In this document: one piece after another, positions 1-12,000 of the stretch | Layout: each line of letters starts with the position of its first letter | Position numbering within the stretch: the stretch's first letter is position 1 | Assembly (NCBI GenBank): GCA_013397115.1 | Contig: VWZW01002576.1 | Location: 124,001-188,000, forward strand | Direction of reading: 5' to 3' | Origin: Edolisoma coerulescens | Lineage: Eukaryota; Chordata; Aves; Passeriformes; Campephagidae | Length of the DNA stretch: 64,000 nt | Program-made: the position numbers and the translations under genes | Notes under the pieces: model-generated | Told to the model about the DNA's origin: nothing | Database searches by the model: none | Seen by the model: only the letters and a program-made list of their open reading frames with translations

Positions 1-916
1 CAGCTGTACATGCAGAAGACCTGGTGGAACACGACAAGATGTACCACGAATGCAAAGGTCAAAAGTGAAGGATGTTAAAATGCACCTGTCCACCAGAATC
101 AGAGATGTAAATAAAGGGACCTGTTAGCAAATAGAAATTCAGTTAAATATATTTGTCACAAACAAATAAAAGAGTAGCTAAAGATCTTTTAGCTGCTGGA
201 TTGTCTCCGCCTTTCAATCCTTCCTTGCAGTTTCCTTCTCTTTTACATGATCATAATTAAGGCTGTGTGGCCTGTGCAGCACGAAGTTATTGCTGTGGTT
301 TGCAACAACCAAGAAGCTGTCTAGCAGCAGGATAAACTGCCACAAAAGCAAAGTTATCTTACTTTTATGTAAATTCCATCTTTGACCTGCGTGCGGCTGA
401 CGGTGTATATTTTATTGTGTTCACTGGGTTTTCATTAGACCCCTTGTCATTTGCTGAAAGGTTTTTTAACTTCATTTAAATCTCCTTGTGCCTCAGAAAT
501 GTCAATAAATGTCATTGTTATCATCAGTTTTGTCCTGGGTTGACTTTTCTGAGTTTTCTGTCTCTGGATTTGATTAAAATTGGGAAATAAATAGCGAATA
601 ACATATTGATTGCAGGCTGGGAAAGGTTGCAGATAATTTATTGTCTGTGAGCATGATACCAAGGTTTTTTCTACCAGAATCTTCAGACTAACAAAATTCA
701 TTCTGATGGGAAAGTGGGGTTTATAGCTATTCTTTAGAGTAAAGTAGTTTTTCAAGTCTTTGCTTGGTCATCTATAGACCATAAATCAAGCTAAGATCAA
801 TGGTAGTTACCTCATACTGTTAGTTTAGCAGACCTTAAAAAGGAAGCTATTAGAGATTATTAAACCTGAAATCAAAACTCCTTGCTTACAGGGGAAACAA
901 GAAAAAACAAACAATC

Positions 917-931
917 AAAAAAAAAAAAAAA
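917..931 (+). repeat. Poly-A run (A15)
   Basis: Fifteen consecutive A residues follow a short A/C-rich lead-in. No retrocopy or LINE was recognised immediately upstream, so it is called only as a homopolymer. Confidence 0.9.
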
Positions 932-2117
932 TCAGCAGGCATTTCCTGAGAACATTAATCTAAACCATAATTCAGTGTATTAGCAGTAATTTCATTATAT
1001 TGCTTCATCCAGACTTGCAGAAGAGTAATTATTTGGAACTACATGTCCTAAACTGACATTTTTACAGTCTCCAATACTGCATCACTAGCCAAGGAATGAA
1101 AACTTAACTCACCAGCATATGCTTCTGCACTTTTCATCATCCCAATGAACCCTCAAGAACGTTCCTGCTTTAAAAATCTTTCCATGATGGGGAAAATCTG
1201 AGTGTAACAATGGCAATGATTTAGAGAAAGCAAAATGAGACAAAACCAGATAAGACATCAATCAGGGCCTTCAGTCTTTCCTGTTTACCTCTCAAAGAGT
1301 ACCTGATCTAATGCCCATTTAGCCTAGAGAAGCTCATTTACAATTTCAATTGTAATTGCAGTCAGAGCCTTTGCCTCTGACTGCTGTCACAAGAGGAGAC
1401 TGCTGGTATTACAGCAAACTGAATTAATAATCAGAAAACATATTAATGTGTCTGGTGGGCTGAAGAATCACCATTATATTTTATCCCCCTGAAATACCAA
1501 CAGTGTTGCTGTTTATTACAGACAGCTTGGGTAAGAAATTCTTCTACCACACACCAGGAAAGAACGCCAGAATTCCAGAATACCAGCAAGCCCAGGAGGA
1601 GCACTACCAGGAACAGCTCTTGGTGGAAACTGGACCCCAACAACAACAAACCCTGTCCCCACCTTTGTCCTCCCAGAATCACAGTCTCTGTTCTGAGGCT
1701 CAAGTGGACACTTACAGACTGGATGCCAATGAATGCCACTGGTGCTAATTCCCAGTAGCACAGAAGAAATGTATTACGCTATTCCAGGACAATCTGAGAC
1801 ACCCCATCATCCCTAAATCCCTGACAATCTTTAATCTGCTCATTATCACTCCACTGAAGGTAAGGAAAATCACAATCCACATGCTGCCTCAGATGGGATC
1901 ATTTGCTAAGCAGGTGAAAGCTGGTTTTGTGATTACTGTAGCATCAAATTCAAAAGACCCTGAGTTATTCCAGCAGTTCTTGGGATTGAACAGACCTGGC
2001 TCCCTGGATGGCAAGTGCAGAGTAGCAGCAATGCACAAATAACCAACCAATATTAAAGGGAACCACTCCAGGTATGTTCGTCCTAAGGTGACAGCAATAC
2101 AGGAATACAGACTGGAT

Positions 2118-2169
2118 ACATTAATCATTCTATTTTTCTACGTTCTATTTACATTAATCATTCCATTTT
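2118..2169 (+). repeat. Imperfect 33-bp tandem duplication
   Basis: The 19-mer at 2118-2136 recurs at 2151-2169 with one mismatch, at a period of 33 bp. The second unit decays after about 19 bases. This looks like a small local duplication and includes an ATTAATCATT core. Confidence 0.7.
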
Positions 2170-5100
2170 AGAGACATAGATGAGCACTGCTCAGCAATAC
2201 TTATATACCCATGTGATGTCCATACAATAACAGCTAATCCACACACCTGTCCCTAGCTTTGGATCAGGTTTTCCATGCATGCCCAGAGTCAGGAAAGCTG
2301 CCACTCTAAAGAGACACTGTCAGTCAAACAATGCACTAACAGATGATTAGTATTAATGCAACATAAACCATTCTAGTTGTATTGAAAACCCAGAATTCAA
2401 TACCTCTGGAGCATTTAGGACAAAAACAAACAAGTGGTACGATATGAGAGGATTAGACTTAATAATATCTTCCGGGCATTTTGAAAGAATCAACTTGTCT
2501 TCAGCTGCAATCTTTGCGAGCAGTTGGAAGACAGTTACCATTTGTTACAGGAAAGGACTCTTGTAAAAAAGGATGAGCCAGAAGAACCATCTCAACAATA
2601 ACAGAGACAGAAATGAACTGTCTAGAGACAAGATGCCTTGTGTAAGGTATTGAGCTACACACAGTTTGTCCTGTGTTTTACTCATTTGTAATATAAGGGG
2701 GTCATGGTGCATTTACTGAGGGCCCAGATGATTGTGTTTCTCTTGAGCTATTGCTTTCTTACTAATGTGAAAACAGAAATACGAAGCATGCAGAAAAAAT
2801 AGCTCAGGTTTGAAGGTGACCAAAATGGCAAAGAGAGCAGAAAATCATCCCTGTGCTTCCATTTCAAGCTGAACCCTGGCATTAGCCTGTGAACTTTGCT
2901 TTCCAGCCACATTTCCTCTTTATCCAGAACCCCTCTTTCACCAGCAGGCTCCTAATGGTGCTGCTGTAACAAAAGAATCAGACTCTTACATCATTTGCAG
3001 TCCTATGGGGACAAATCCCATGAAAGTAAATAAAAGATAAACATTACCGAAGTTATTCTGCCCCTTGCCCCAAATTATTCAGACAGTGCCAACGACCCAA
3101 GCAACAAAAGACTACTCACTGTCAGTTGCAATAAACATTGAAAGATAGACTTTGAAGAGTTATTTTGCATAGAAACATATCTGATGTTTCATATTCCAAT
3201 ATTTTTAGCCAAGCTAGATATGGATTTTCAAGAATTTCTAAGAGATTTCAGCAACACAAATTCCACTGAAATGAATGGGACTTTTGCTCCTAGTTGCCTT
3301 TCACTCTGTTTGTTAAATCTAAGATATTATTTTCACTGTTTTTGTACCTCGATTACAAATATCTGCAGCATTTCCCAATGTACAGTTAGACTGAGTATCT
3401 TCCTACGCTGCCCAAATATTAAAACAATCTGGAAACTTGGAAGGATTGAGTCCAGATGCAGCAGTTTCATGCCCTGCACACTAAGCTGCCCTCAAGCATT
3501 TGTACATGGGGGAAGAATATGCCAATGTCTACGAGAATGAAACCTCCCTGGTACAGGCAATACACCTGGCTCATAAAAATACAGAGCATGATCACTGGAA
3601 CTTCATTTCCACGAAGCTCACCCGTATCTTGAACTGCTGAGAATTAGCCTAAGACATCTAATTGAAAAGATAAGCAAAGAAACATCTTGGAATAAGGACT
3701 TTTTACATGAGTATTACTATTCTGTTTCCACTGCAGCTTCTTTTCATCGTTGTGTTTCAGGCAGTGACGAACTCTTTCACCTCAAAAACAATCAATGGGA
3801 TGTTTAAAATGCTATGGGGGGCAGAGGGATGCTCACACACAATTTTTTTCTGATTTCCCAAGCCACCCACTTACCAGTGATTCCATGACACCCCATCTAC
3901 ACACTGGGCAGCATCTGTGTTTTAAACTGCAACACTGCATCACTTCAAAGCTGGAATAGAACGCTCCCCACGCTCAGGATTCTGTGCTAATGCCTGCTGC
4001 TGACACCAAGGCAATGCCCAATCAACTGTCTGAGAGCAAAGTGTTGACAGACCCCAGAGATGCTTCTCTGCCCCTGCCGTGATGAGAGGGCAAAAGGAGA
4101 AGGAACAGAGTCTATTAACAACTTGAGGGGGATGTCAAGGGATTAAATATTGTTCTGAGTTTAGTATGAGATGTGGAATGACTCACAGCTCCTGCTGATC
4201 CACTGGGAAGAGAGGAGCAGGCTGCAGAGATAGATAGGAGGAAGAAGCTGCAGAGGGAAGGTGAGCAAAGGATGCTTCAGAAAAAGAGCAAAATTCACCC
4301 CAAAATTTTAGGTACAGTCCCTGTTGAGAAGAAATATATAGCTGTGTTGCCTCACACATGCTGTCTCCTGAGGCCTTTGAAGGGTGCAGTTGACACTCTT
4401 GCTGTTCTCCCTGAGCCCAGCATTGGGGAAGGGACTGATCAGGGATACCTGTTCCTCTTGGTTTTCCCTTTGCCTATTGCCAGTGGAAATACCCAGAGCA
4501 CAGAAGGGCAGCACCTGCCCTGTAAGCAAAAGCAGAATCTACCTGCACAAACCCACAATTTAGTTCCTGAAGCTTGGTGTTCATCTCAAAAAAGGGATCT
4601 GGAAAGCCCCTCATCAGGGAGGTGTTTTCTAAGGTCCAGGTGTGACAGTGAGCAGAACAACTTCCCTTACACACTTTATTACAGTTAAACACCTGGTTCT
4701 TAGCCCTTCTCTGCCTTCCAGACCCCTGCATCTTTTCATTGTTCATTTCACTAAAATACCTTCTTCTTTTAGATAAGTCACAGTTCAGAAAACCCTCATG
4801 CAACCCTGAGTATTGAAAAGTTTGCTGAAATGAATCCAGCTCATTACTAAGGCAGAGAAAAATGCATCATTCCTGCACTGTTTTAGTGAATGTCACAGAG
4901 AGTGTAACAAAAGAAATGTTTAATTACACTGCCACTAAGGTTTACTGAGACCCTCACCATCCTCCTCATCCCAGTACAATAGCAATAATCAAGCTAATCA
5001 GGAAGCTGGTGTTTATAAATCAATTAATACATCAATTAATGTACTGCTTAATGTGCTGCCTAGAGCAGCTATTACTGGCAGTACATGTCAGTTAATTGCT

Positions 5101-6059
5101 TCCTTCCTACTCCAGTGGCTCAGTGGGAATCTGTTGGCAAAAGGCACCTCTTGTGTTCATTTTATTGATATTGAGAAAGATGCTGGACCCTTGCATTTGT
5201 GGGTTGTGGCATATAATAACCTGGATGCCTCTGTGTTCCACCGCCTCAAGGAAAAAACCTTCCTCCCTGTCGTCCTAGCAGAGGGAGAGGGTGAAACACA
5301 TTGCTTTGTAACACAAGATGTGTAATCAAGGACACTGCATTCCACTGCATCACACCCAGCCCCTTCTCCTCTTGATCCTGCAGCATCAAGGCCTGCAGAG
5401 GGACTGCATAAATCACAGCACCAGCCTAAAAAGTGGATGCTGTAGGATGTATGTGACACATCAGCAGGGACCCTACGCCTTTCAAAAACTGTTAAATGAG
5501 TATTTTGTGAAGTAGCTGTGGATAATTGCAACCTGTTTTCCCTCAACACAGCAGCACACCACAAATCAGAAATTAGCTTCAGAGGTGTAGTCACAGAAGT
5601 CACAAAGGATTTGATGTCACAGTGAGGCAAAGGACCTCCTGGACTCCTGTCCATCAGTCTCCTGCTTTAGCCATGATGCTTTTCCCGAGGTTCACTTCCT
5701 TTAAAATGCAGCACATAAAACACAGACTTGCCAATCAAGAATGAGCTTGATTTCTACTGAAACTTGACAATAAACCTTGGAAAAGTCTGTCAGTGGTATG
5801 AAGTGTTGTCTTGCCTTTTTTCCTCTGCTGCAAAGTACAACAATAACCTGCAGTTTTAAGCAAGGTGGTAACAGGCTTTGCACAACACATTTTTCACACC
5901 ACCACATGCTTGATTCTTCAGCCTGAGTTAGGGGAGCTCTCTGTACCTATTAAGTACAACCTTGCATTAAAATGGCACATAAGGTGAATTATCCACTCAA
6001 ATTACAGTTAAGGCTTTTGGAGGGATGAGGCTGGGATTTGGTTGCATCTTGGGCTTCAA

Positions 6060-6195
6060 CTAGAATATTGTGAAAAAAACCCACTTTTTGTTTTTGGATT
6101 TTGTTCGGGGGGGGGTTGTTTGGGTTTTTGGGGGGTTTATAGTTGGTTTTGGGGGGTGTTTTTGTGGTTTTGTTTGTTTTGGTTTTGGTTTCATC
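6060..6195 (+). repeat. G/T-rich low-complexity tract with a G-quadruplex motif
   Basis: This is almost pure G and T on the plus strand. G runs lie at 6107-6115 (G9), 6122-6124 (G3), 6130-6135 (G6) and 6151-6156 (G6). Since the G9 run can supply two tracts, 6107-6135 fits the four-tract quadruplex pattern with loops of 1, 6 and 5 nt. The proline- and lysine-rich open frames on the minus strand here (about 5989-6273) are by-products of the low complexity, not genes. Confidence 0.85.
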
Positions 6196-6780
6196 TGTCC
6201 ATGTAAACTGAGAAAGTAAACAGCACCGGATAAAAATAGATCTGTTGAGTTCAAATCTCCATCTTCCTTTCATTTTTTCCTCTCTTGCCTTCCCTCCCTG
6301 AAGTGTAAAGACACCATCTTAACTTCCATTATTGCTAAAAAAAGGATAAATAAGAGATTTTTCTGTTATGAGGGGTTATTATAGACTAGCAATCAAGCTC
6401 TAATTCTACTTAGCTGTATAATTGTGGTAGTTAAATTGTATTACTTTGAGCGTATGACATATCAATTCATTGGCTTTCTATACAATTAGACTGCAATAAA
6501 TCAAAGTAATTTGCTGTTATATTACATGCAGACACTTATATGAGATCTCGTTATCCTCAATCTGCCGCAAAAGGTTTTGTATCTTTGCACATGCAAAAAA
6601 AAAATATAATATTACATGGAAATATTTGTTGAATTTTAAATTCTGAGACACCTGAGGTTTTTGCACAAACCTTAAAACAGTTTATGCCTTTAGAGAGAGC
6701 TGTTCAATAAAACCCAGCAAGTCAGAGACAAACATAAAAGGGAGTAGCAATGATATATTAATACTGAATGTTCTCCACAG

Positions 6781-6834
6781 AAAACCAAAAAAAAAAAAAA
6801 CCCACCTCAAAAAAAACCCCCCAAACCAGCAAAT
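6781..6834 (+). repeat. A/C-rich low-complexity tract
   Basis: It contains an A14 run (6787-6800), a further A-rich block and a C6 run (6817-6822). The composition resembles the tracts at 9041-9091 and 60974-61107. Confidence 0.85.
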
Positions 6835-7829
6835 GCAAAACAGAGAGTGAAGCAAAACAAATCAGACCAGAAACTCTTCAGGTGTGGAGAAACCGACTCC
6901 AGTCATCATCAGATAAGGTGCTAACTCTGAACATCTTTATTAAATAAGGCAACAAAGAAGATAAATACGCACCACAACATACTAGAAAACAAATGGGGAA
7001 AGGAGATGTTCTGGAGCTGTGAAATGGGTGGTAAAGTCGGAATGGATGATGCTTTCAAAGGCACTCTGTATTGACTGAGCACTGCTCCATGTGAATGGAA
7101 AAGAGCTCTCAGCAGCTGAGGGAGCTGAGTGAGTTCAGTGCTCAGTGACTTTGAAAAGTTCTCTATAACATGCAAACCCCAGCAGCTTTCAAGCTTGCAA
7201 AACACTGATTCCATAAACTTCCACTCCCCACAGTCCTGGGGTTTCGGTACTGGTGCATTTTGCAGCAACACTCGTGTTTTTAATGATATACCTGCCAAAG
7301 AATCCTTTTTTTCTCTAGTTAGCCACATATATAAAAAAACTATTTGAAACATCAGCAGCCTCTGCAACCTCAGCACTGGAAACAGGGGAAATAGCTCAAA
7401 ACTGAAGGATCATGCCCATTCCCCAGGCCAGAATGAAGGCATACAGTCATGGTTTGAGGCAAGATAGTTGGCTTCAGATTGCAATAAGAGAAAATAGGTT
7501 TGAAGCCACAACACCCACTCCCTCCTAGGGACAACACCCCCTCCAGGATTTTTTTTTCCCCTGGACGCAAAAGCACAAGGTTGTCTTTAATCTAAAATGA
7601 AACTGTTTCACTGGAACGGGCTGGTTTGCATCATGTAGTTCACTTTGCAGTTTCCAAGGGATTTAAATTAAAAAAAAAATAGGCCACCTTTCAGAAGTAC
7701 ACAAGACCTTTAAACTGTACAAAAACATCCCTCTGTAGAAAACAAGGCAGAACTATCCACACGTGCACTTCTTAAAGACAGAGATGCAGAGTCTCAGGAC
7801 TGATACTATTGCTGTACAGCACCACTAAT

Positions 7830-8125
7830 TCAGTTCAAGCCTATGTGAAGAAAAAACCATTGCATAGATATTTGCCTCAGATTTCTTGACCCTTTGACGA
7901 GGTCTGTAAAGAGTTCACTCCTCTTAAGGCCGTGACTCAACACAGAATCACGATCTTCTGGAGAACAATAGCGTACACAACCAGAAATCTTCTGCTCCTC
8001 TGTGAGCTTTTCCTTAATGGACTTCATGGAATAGAATTTTCCATGTCTGGAGATGTCACTGATACTCAAATACACCAAAGATTTATTGGCAGAGATTCTG
8101 GCGTGATTCACTGTTTGCTTCTGAA
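7830..8125 (-). other. Exon-like open block on the minus strand, identity unknown
   Basis: A 132-codon open frame spans 7830-8228 on the minus strand. Within it, a pyrimidine-rich stretch ending TCTTAG could act as a splice acceptor, giving a block that starts at 8125 and ends at a TGA at 7830-7832, about 98 codons. An ATTAAA-like polyadenylation signal lies about 240 bp further downstream on the same strand, near 7590. The composition is balanced and protein-like, with a segment reading CSPEDRDSVLSHGLKRSELF, but I recognise no family. The opposite strand is also open for 65 codons, which weakens the case. The frame length is within the chance range for this window. Confidence 0.15.
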
Positions 8126-9040
8126 CTAAGATATAGAAGGCACATTTCAGGACAGGAATGAGAAATAGTGCTGGCAAGGTAATGCTGAAGGAGAGCAAAC
8201 AGAGGAGAAAAGGAATTTCCATATACAATTTTTAGGATGAGAAGCTGGAAAAGGACAGGAAAAAAAATAAAAGACAAAGAGAAAGAAAACTAGAACCAGC
8301 AAATGGTGAAAGACACAGCAATAATCAAGATTAAGGAAAGAACAAAAAGAAACCAAGAAGTGCTACACTTTGCATGGCTATGGGCACCTCTGGGTATGTC
8401 TGCCAGAAACAGCAGCTTAAATTTCGCCACTCTGGGGTTAAAGTTGACACATAATGCAAACATGGAATTATTGAAACAGATTTTGGTCTTAAAAATACTA
8501 GCGAAAGCTCATGATTTAATAAATAAAAAAGCAGCAAGAGTAAAATAGCAGACTGATTTCTGTGCTTCACTGAGAAAGCCTCTTGGTGTTGAGGACAAGA
8601 GAAGAAACCACCAGACTGAAAATGGATGTGCCAGTTCCATACGGGAAGGATTTTCAGACTCAGGGACCACTGCAGTGCCTCCTATGAAGAGAAGCTGAGG
8701 TTACACTTTCTTATCAAGCAGAAAAGGTACCAGTCTCCTCACTGAACTAACGCATTATTTCTGAACAGCTCCAGATCTCACTTCAAATCTACCACATCCT
8801 TCTCACCAAGCTGCTCCAAATCCATCACAAGTTACCACTGGAATGTGAACCCATAAGAGATGTTTGTTTGTAGAACCCAGAAGACAAAAAGAAAAGAGTG
8901 ACAAACCAAACTTTCCATCCACAAGAACCAGTCAACATGTTTCTATAAATGACTTATCAGACATGAGTGAAAAAAATACTTCTTATGGTAAAATGGATCA
9001 AGATAATTATACGTGGTTACAAGACTGTAATTTCGCAAGG

Positions 9041-9091
9041 GAAAAAAAACACCAAACCCTCAAACAAAACAAAACACAACAACAATAATAA
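9041..9091 (+). repeat. A/C-rich low-complexity tract
   Basis: It consists of A-runs separated by C, ending in a CAACAATAATAAC triplet-like stretch. No mobile element was recognised beside it. Confidence 0.8.
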
Positions 9092-12000
9092 CATGTATTA
9101 GCACTATCCAGAAGGCCCATGGGGAGTTAAAACCACTTTTATTAATACAGATTTTTCAGTATTTAATGATTTAAGCCCGTAAAACACTATATAAAAGGTA
9201 AAAATAGATGTCTGGTTGCTCTCCCTATGACACTACACCTTTCTCCATCAGTGCATAGCTTTGCCTAAACACTGACTATACAAAATAAGGTGTTTTTTGC
9301 TCCCACTCTCTCCTCTTGTATAGGTGATTATATAGACATGCTCTCCAAAGGTAGCATCACCATCTCCTATGAAATGTCTATTTAGTGTGTTTAAATCACT
9401 AAACACTCACTATTACAATTGCCACTGAAAAAAAAAAGACCTATTTTTTTTCCTAGTCATTCTTATTAGTTTTAATTCTCTAAGCATTTCTTCATACGGA
9501 GAAAGACACAAATGGGAGCTCTCTCTGTACTTTTGATTATCTGCTGTTGTAACAAGTGCTCTGGGGGTGCAAATTAAGGACTTTGTAATGCCTCCTGTCC
9601 CTGACCAAGGTCACTAACCCAGCAGAACACACATTATCCTCTGTGTCTCAGAACTCTATTCTGCAAAGTTTAAACTAAAACCCTTAAAGTATCCTTGAAC
9701 GGAGCTGCCTTTGACATCTTAATGCAATCTCTGCTGTCAAGCCTCCTAGCTGATTTCCTATGCAATAGGTGCAAGATTTTTATGCAATTCCTAGCTTGTT
9801 TCCTACAATATATAAATGACAGCATATCTCAAGTGCTATGTCTGCACCCTGTAAGCCACAGAGTGTTTTTCAAGTAATCATGGAATCTAAAGTGGGTTGC
9901 TTACCATGACTGAGTAATGTATTCCAGAGATAGAAGTGCTTTTGTATATATAACATTATGATTTTCCCTTTGATCTCAGCTATCGCATTTAGAAGCATCC
10001 TAATCTTGGAATTTTAGAGCTCCTCTTGAAAGTTTGTATCAAACAAAGCTTTCATGAAACATACGCATATATTTGGGCATTCCACATATTCTGATTTCTC
10101 TCTTTTGGTGATCATGAGCCTCCTGGTCTCCACGATATTCTTGATCAGAGGTCACATCTCTTAACTGTGCTTCAGGTGGTCCATTTTAAAAACAGTCACT
10201 GTCTCCCTAAACTGTTGTGAATTTTGCAGTTTATTTAAGGTAATTCACCAACAGGAATGGAAAAAAGCATCCCCAAAAATATTACACATCTTGCCTCTAT
10301 AGAAAACATAGAAAACAAGATATTTGCAACAGTTTCAAAATTAAATCAGCTCTAACAAAAGCAGATTAATTGTTTTTAATGAACAAAGGCAGTGTCAAAG
10401 CCACAGTAAATTCAGAGTGGCAGAATCCACATTTCAAACTTTTCTCTCTACTCCTTTTTTTTTTAATGATAATGAGTTGATTGACATCCTCCCCAGAGGG
10501 GCAGACTTCTGAACACTGATTATATCACAAGCAGCTGAGCAGAGTATTTCACTAACTATTTGAAATTGCTGGGTATTGTAAGGTATTCCTCTGCTAGTGC
10601 TGACAGTAATGAATACCTGGTTTTGCACAGCTTCAACCACATGGGGGAATCACATTTTACTGTCTTCAATTTTCAGCTGGTAATCTCATACACCAGCATA
10701 TTTAATACCTTCCTGATTTATACCAGAACACCCACTAATATCTTCTCAAGCACACATTTTCAAATCCTTGCACTTGAGGACTTCACAGGTAGGGGGTAAA
10801 TTGCAAAGATTTGCCTTCTAAAGGTTTATCAGAAGTGCTGTTACCCCCTGCCTGTGTTTCTCTCTGTCCCTGCCATATTATAGACCCAGAATTACAAGAT
10901 CTACCATAAATCTTAATTTTCTGGACTTCGTCATGGGAACAGATCTTGCATCTGGAATCGAACACACAGCTCCCTGCAAGAAATGAACATCTTTTCCTTC
11001 CCACCACCACCCTCTGTGTGTGTGTCCCCAGGGAAACAAAACAATTAAACCTCACAATATCTAGGTGTTTAGCCACTCTGAAGGGCTCACTGCTGTTACC
11101 AATGAGCTGCCAATCCAGGGCTGGCGACTTCCAGTGACATAACAACCATTCCATAACGTCCCCAGAACTTTAGGCATTCTTTTGTCACAAAGAGCTGTAG
11201 TGATGGGTTGTGTGGGCTCTAGGATCTAGGTGACACTTTCAACTCCTGTCAAATCACCTTCAAAGAAGTCATGGGGTCTTATCCATTTCTCCAGATCTGT
11301 TTTGACAGCACTAATGGCTGATTGTTGCTCTAATTGTCCAGATAACGTGTCATAACTTCATTAGAACATCTGTTATTAATTTACATTGGTAAACAGCCAG
11401 CAGGAGCTGCTTTGTTTTTTTTCCAGCAGTGCTTGCTGTGTGGATGCTTCGGAAAAATGATGCAAACACTGTTCACCTGGTGCATATTTAAGCTCTTTCC
11501 AGTGTCTGAACTGAGAGTCTGTAAAGCATCTAACAGGAGAGGACAGCTCTGCCTCTTTAATTGCAGTCAGCACGTGAACCACACTATCTGTGGAAGCAGA
11601 TGGGTTCTGACAATACTTTTTCAAATCTTGCTGAAACGCCACACTAGTCAACACGAGTGAGGTTGTGATCATTCAGCTATCAGAATGATCTGACTTGTTC
11701 AACTCTCTGTTTTGCAGCACAAAGTCCTGATCTGATGTTAGCTGGGTTTGAAATAATGTTTTATTGTCACTCAAGTCACCGCGGCCCTAGGAGTTATGAA
11801 AGATACATCAGAAGCTTCTTATGTGCTTTTGGCCTTTGATTTCTACACAGGCTTATAAAAACATTTGCAAATGGTTCCTCTTGGGAATGCAGCACTCGGA
11901 ATGAATTTTATATAGAAGCATCTAAATGCTTTCTTTCACCAACTGATCAGAGAAACAAACACAACAAAAGGTTTGTCTTCTTTGTGATCCACTCCACAGT

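Larger units (their letters stand above)
1..6055. other. Unique AT-rich noncoding stretch, no gene recognised
   Basis: No open frame here resembles a known family. The longest (minus strand, 5157-5654, 165 codons) has no recognisable domain and is in the size range expected by chance in 64 kb. Small structures seen are an A15 run at 917-931, an imperfect 33-bp tandem duplication at 2118-2169, and a doubled 10-mer ATCAATTAAT at 5019-5028 and 5031-5040. No CR1 tail or LTR signal was recognised. Confidence 0.6.

Noticed and set aside
5157..5654. Longest open frame in the window (165 codons, minus strand)
   Set aside because: No recognisable domain, mixed low-value composition, overlapping open frames on the plus strand, and a length expected by chance among six frames of 64 kb.
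5989..6273. Pro/Lys/Thr-rich minus-strand frames
   Set aside because: They are translations of the G/T low-complexity tract and have no independent support.
8660..8720. Short CR1-like phrase (TGCCTCCTATGAAGAGAAGC)
   Set aside because: Only about 25 bases resemble the CR1 3' region; neighbouring sequence does not follow the element.
10948..10975. tRNA-like B box on the minus strand (GTTCGATTCC)
   Set aside because: No matching A box at the right distance and no cloverleaf could be drawn; a SINE origin is possible but unsupported.
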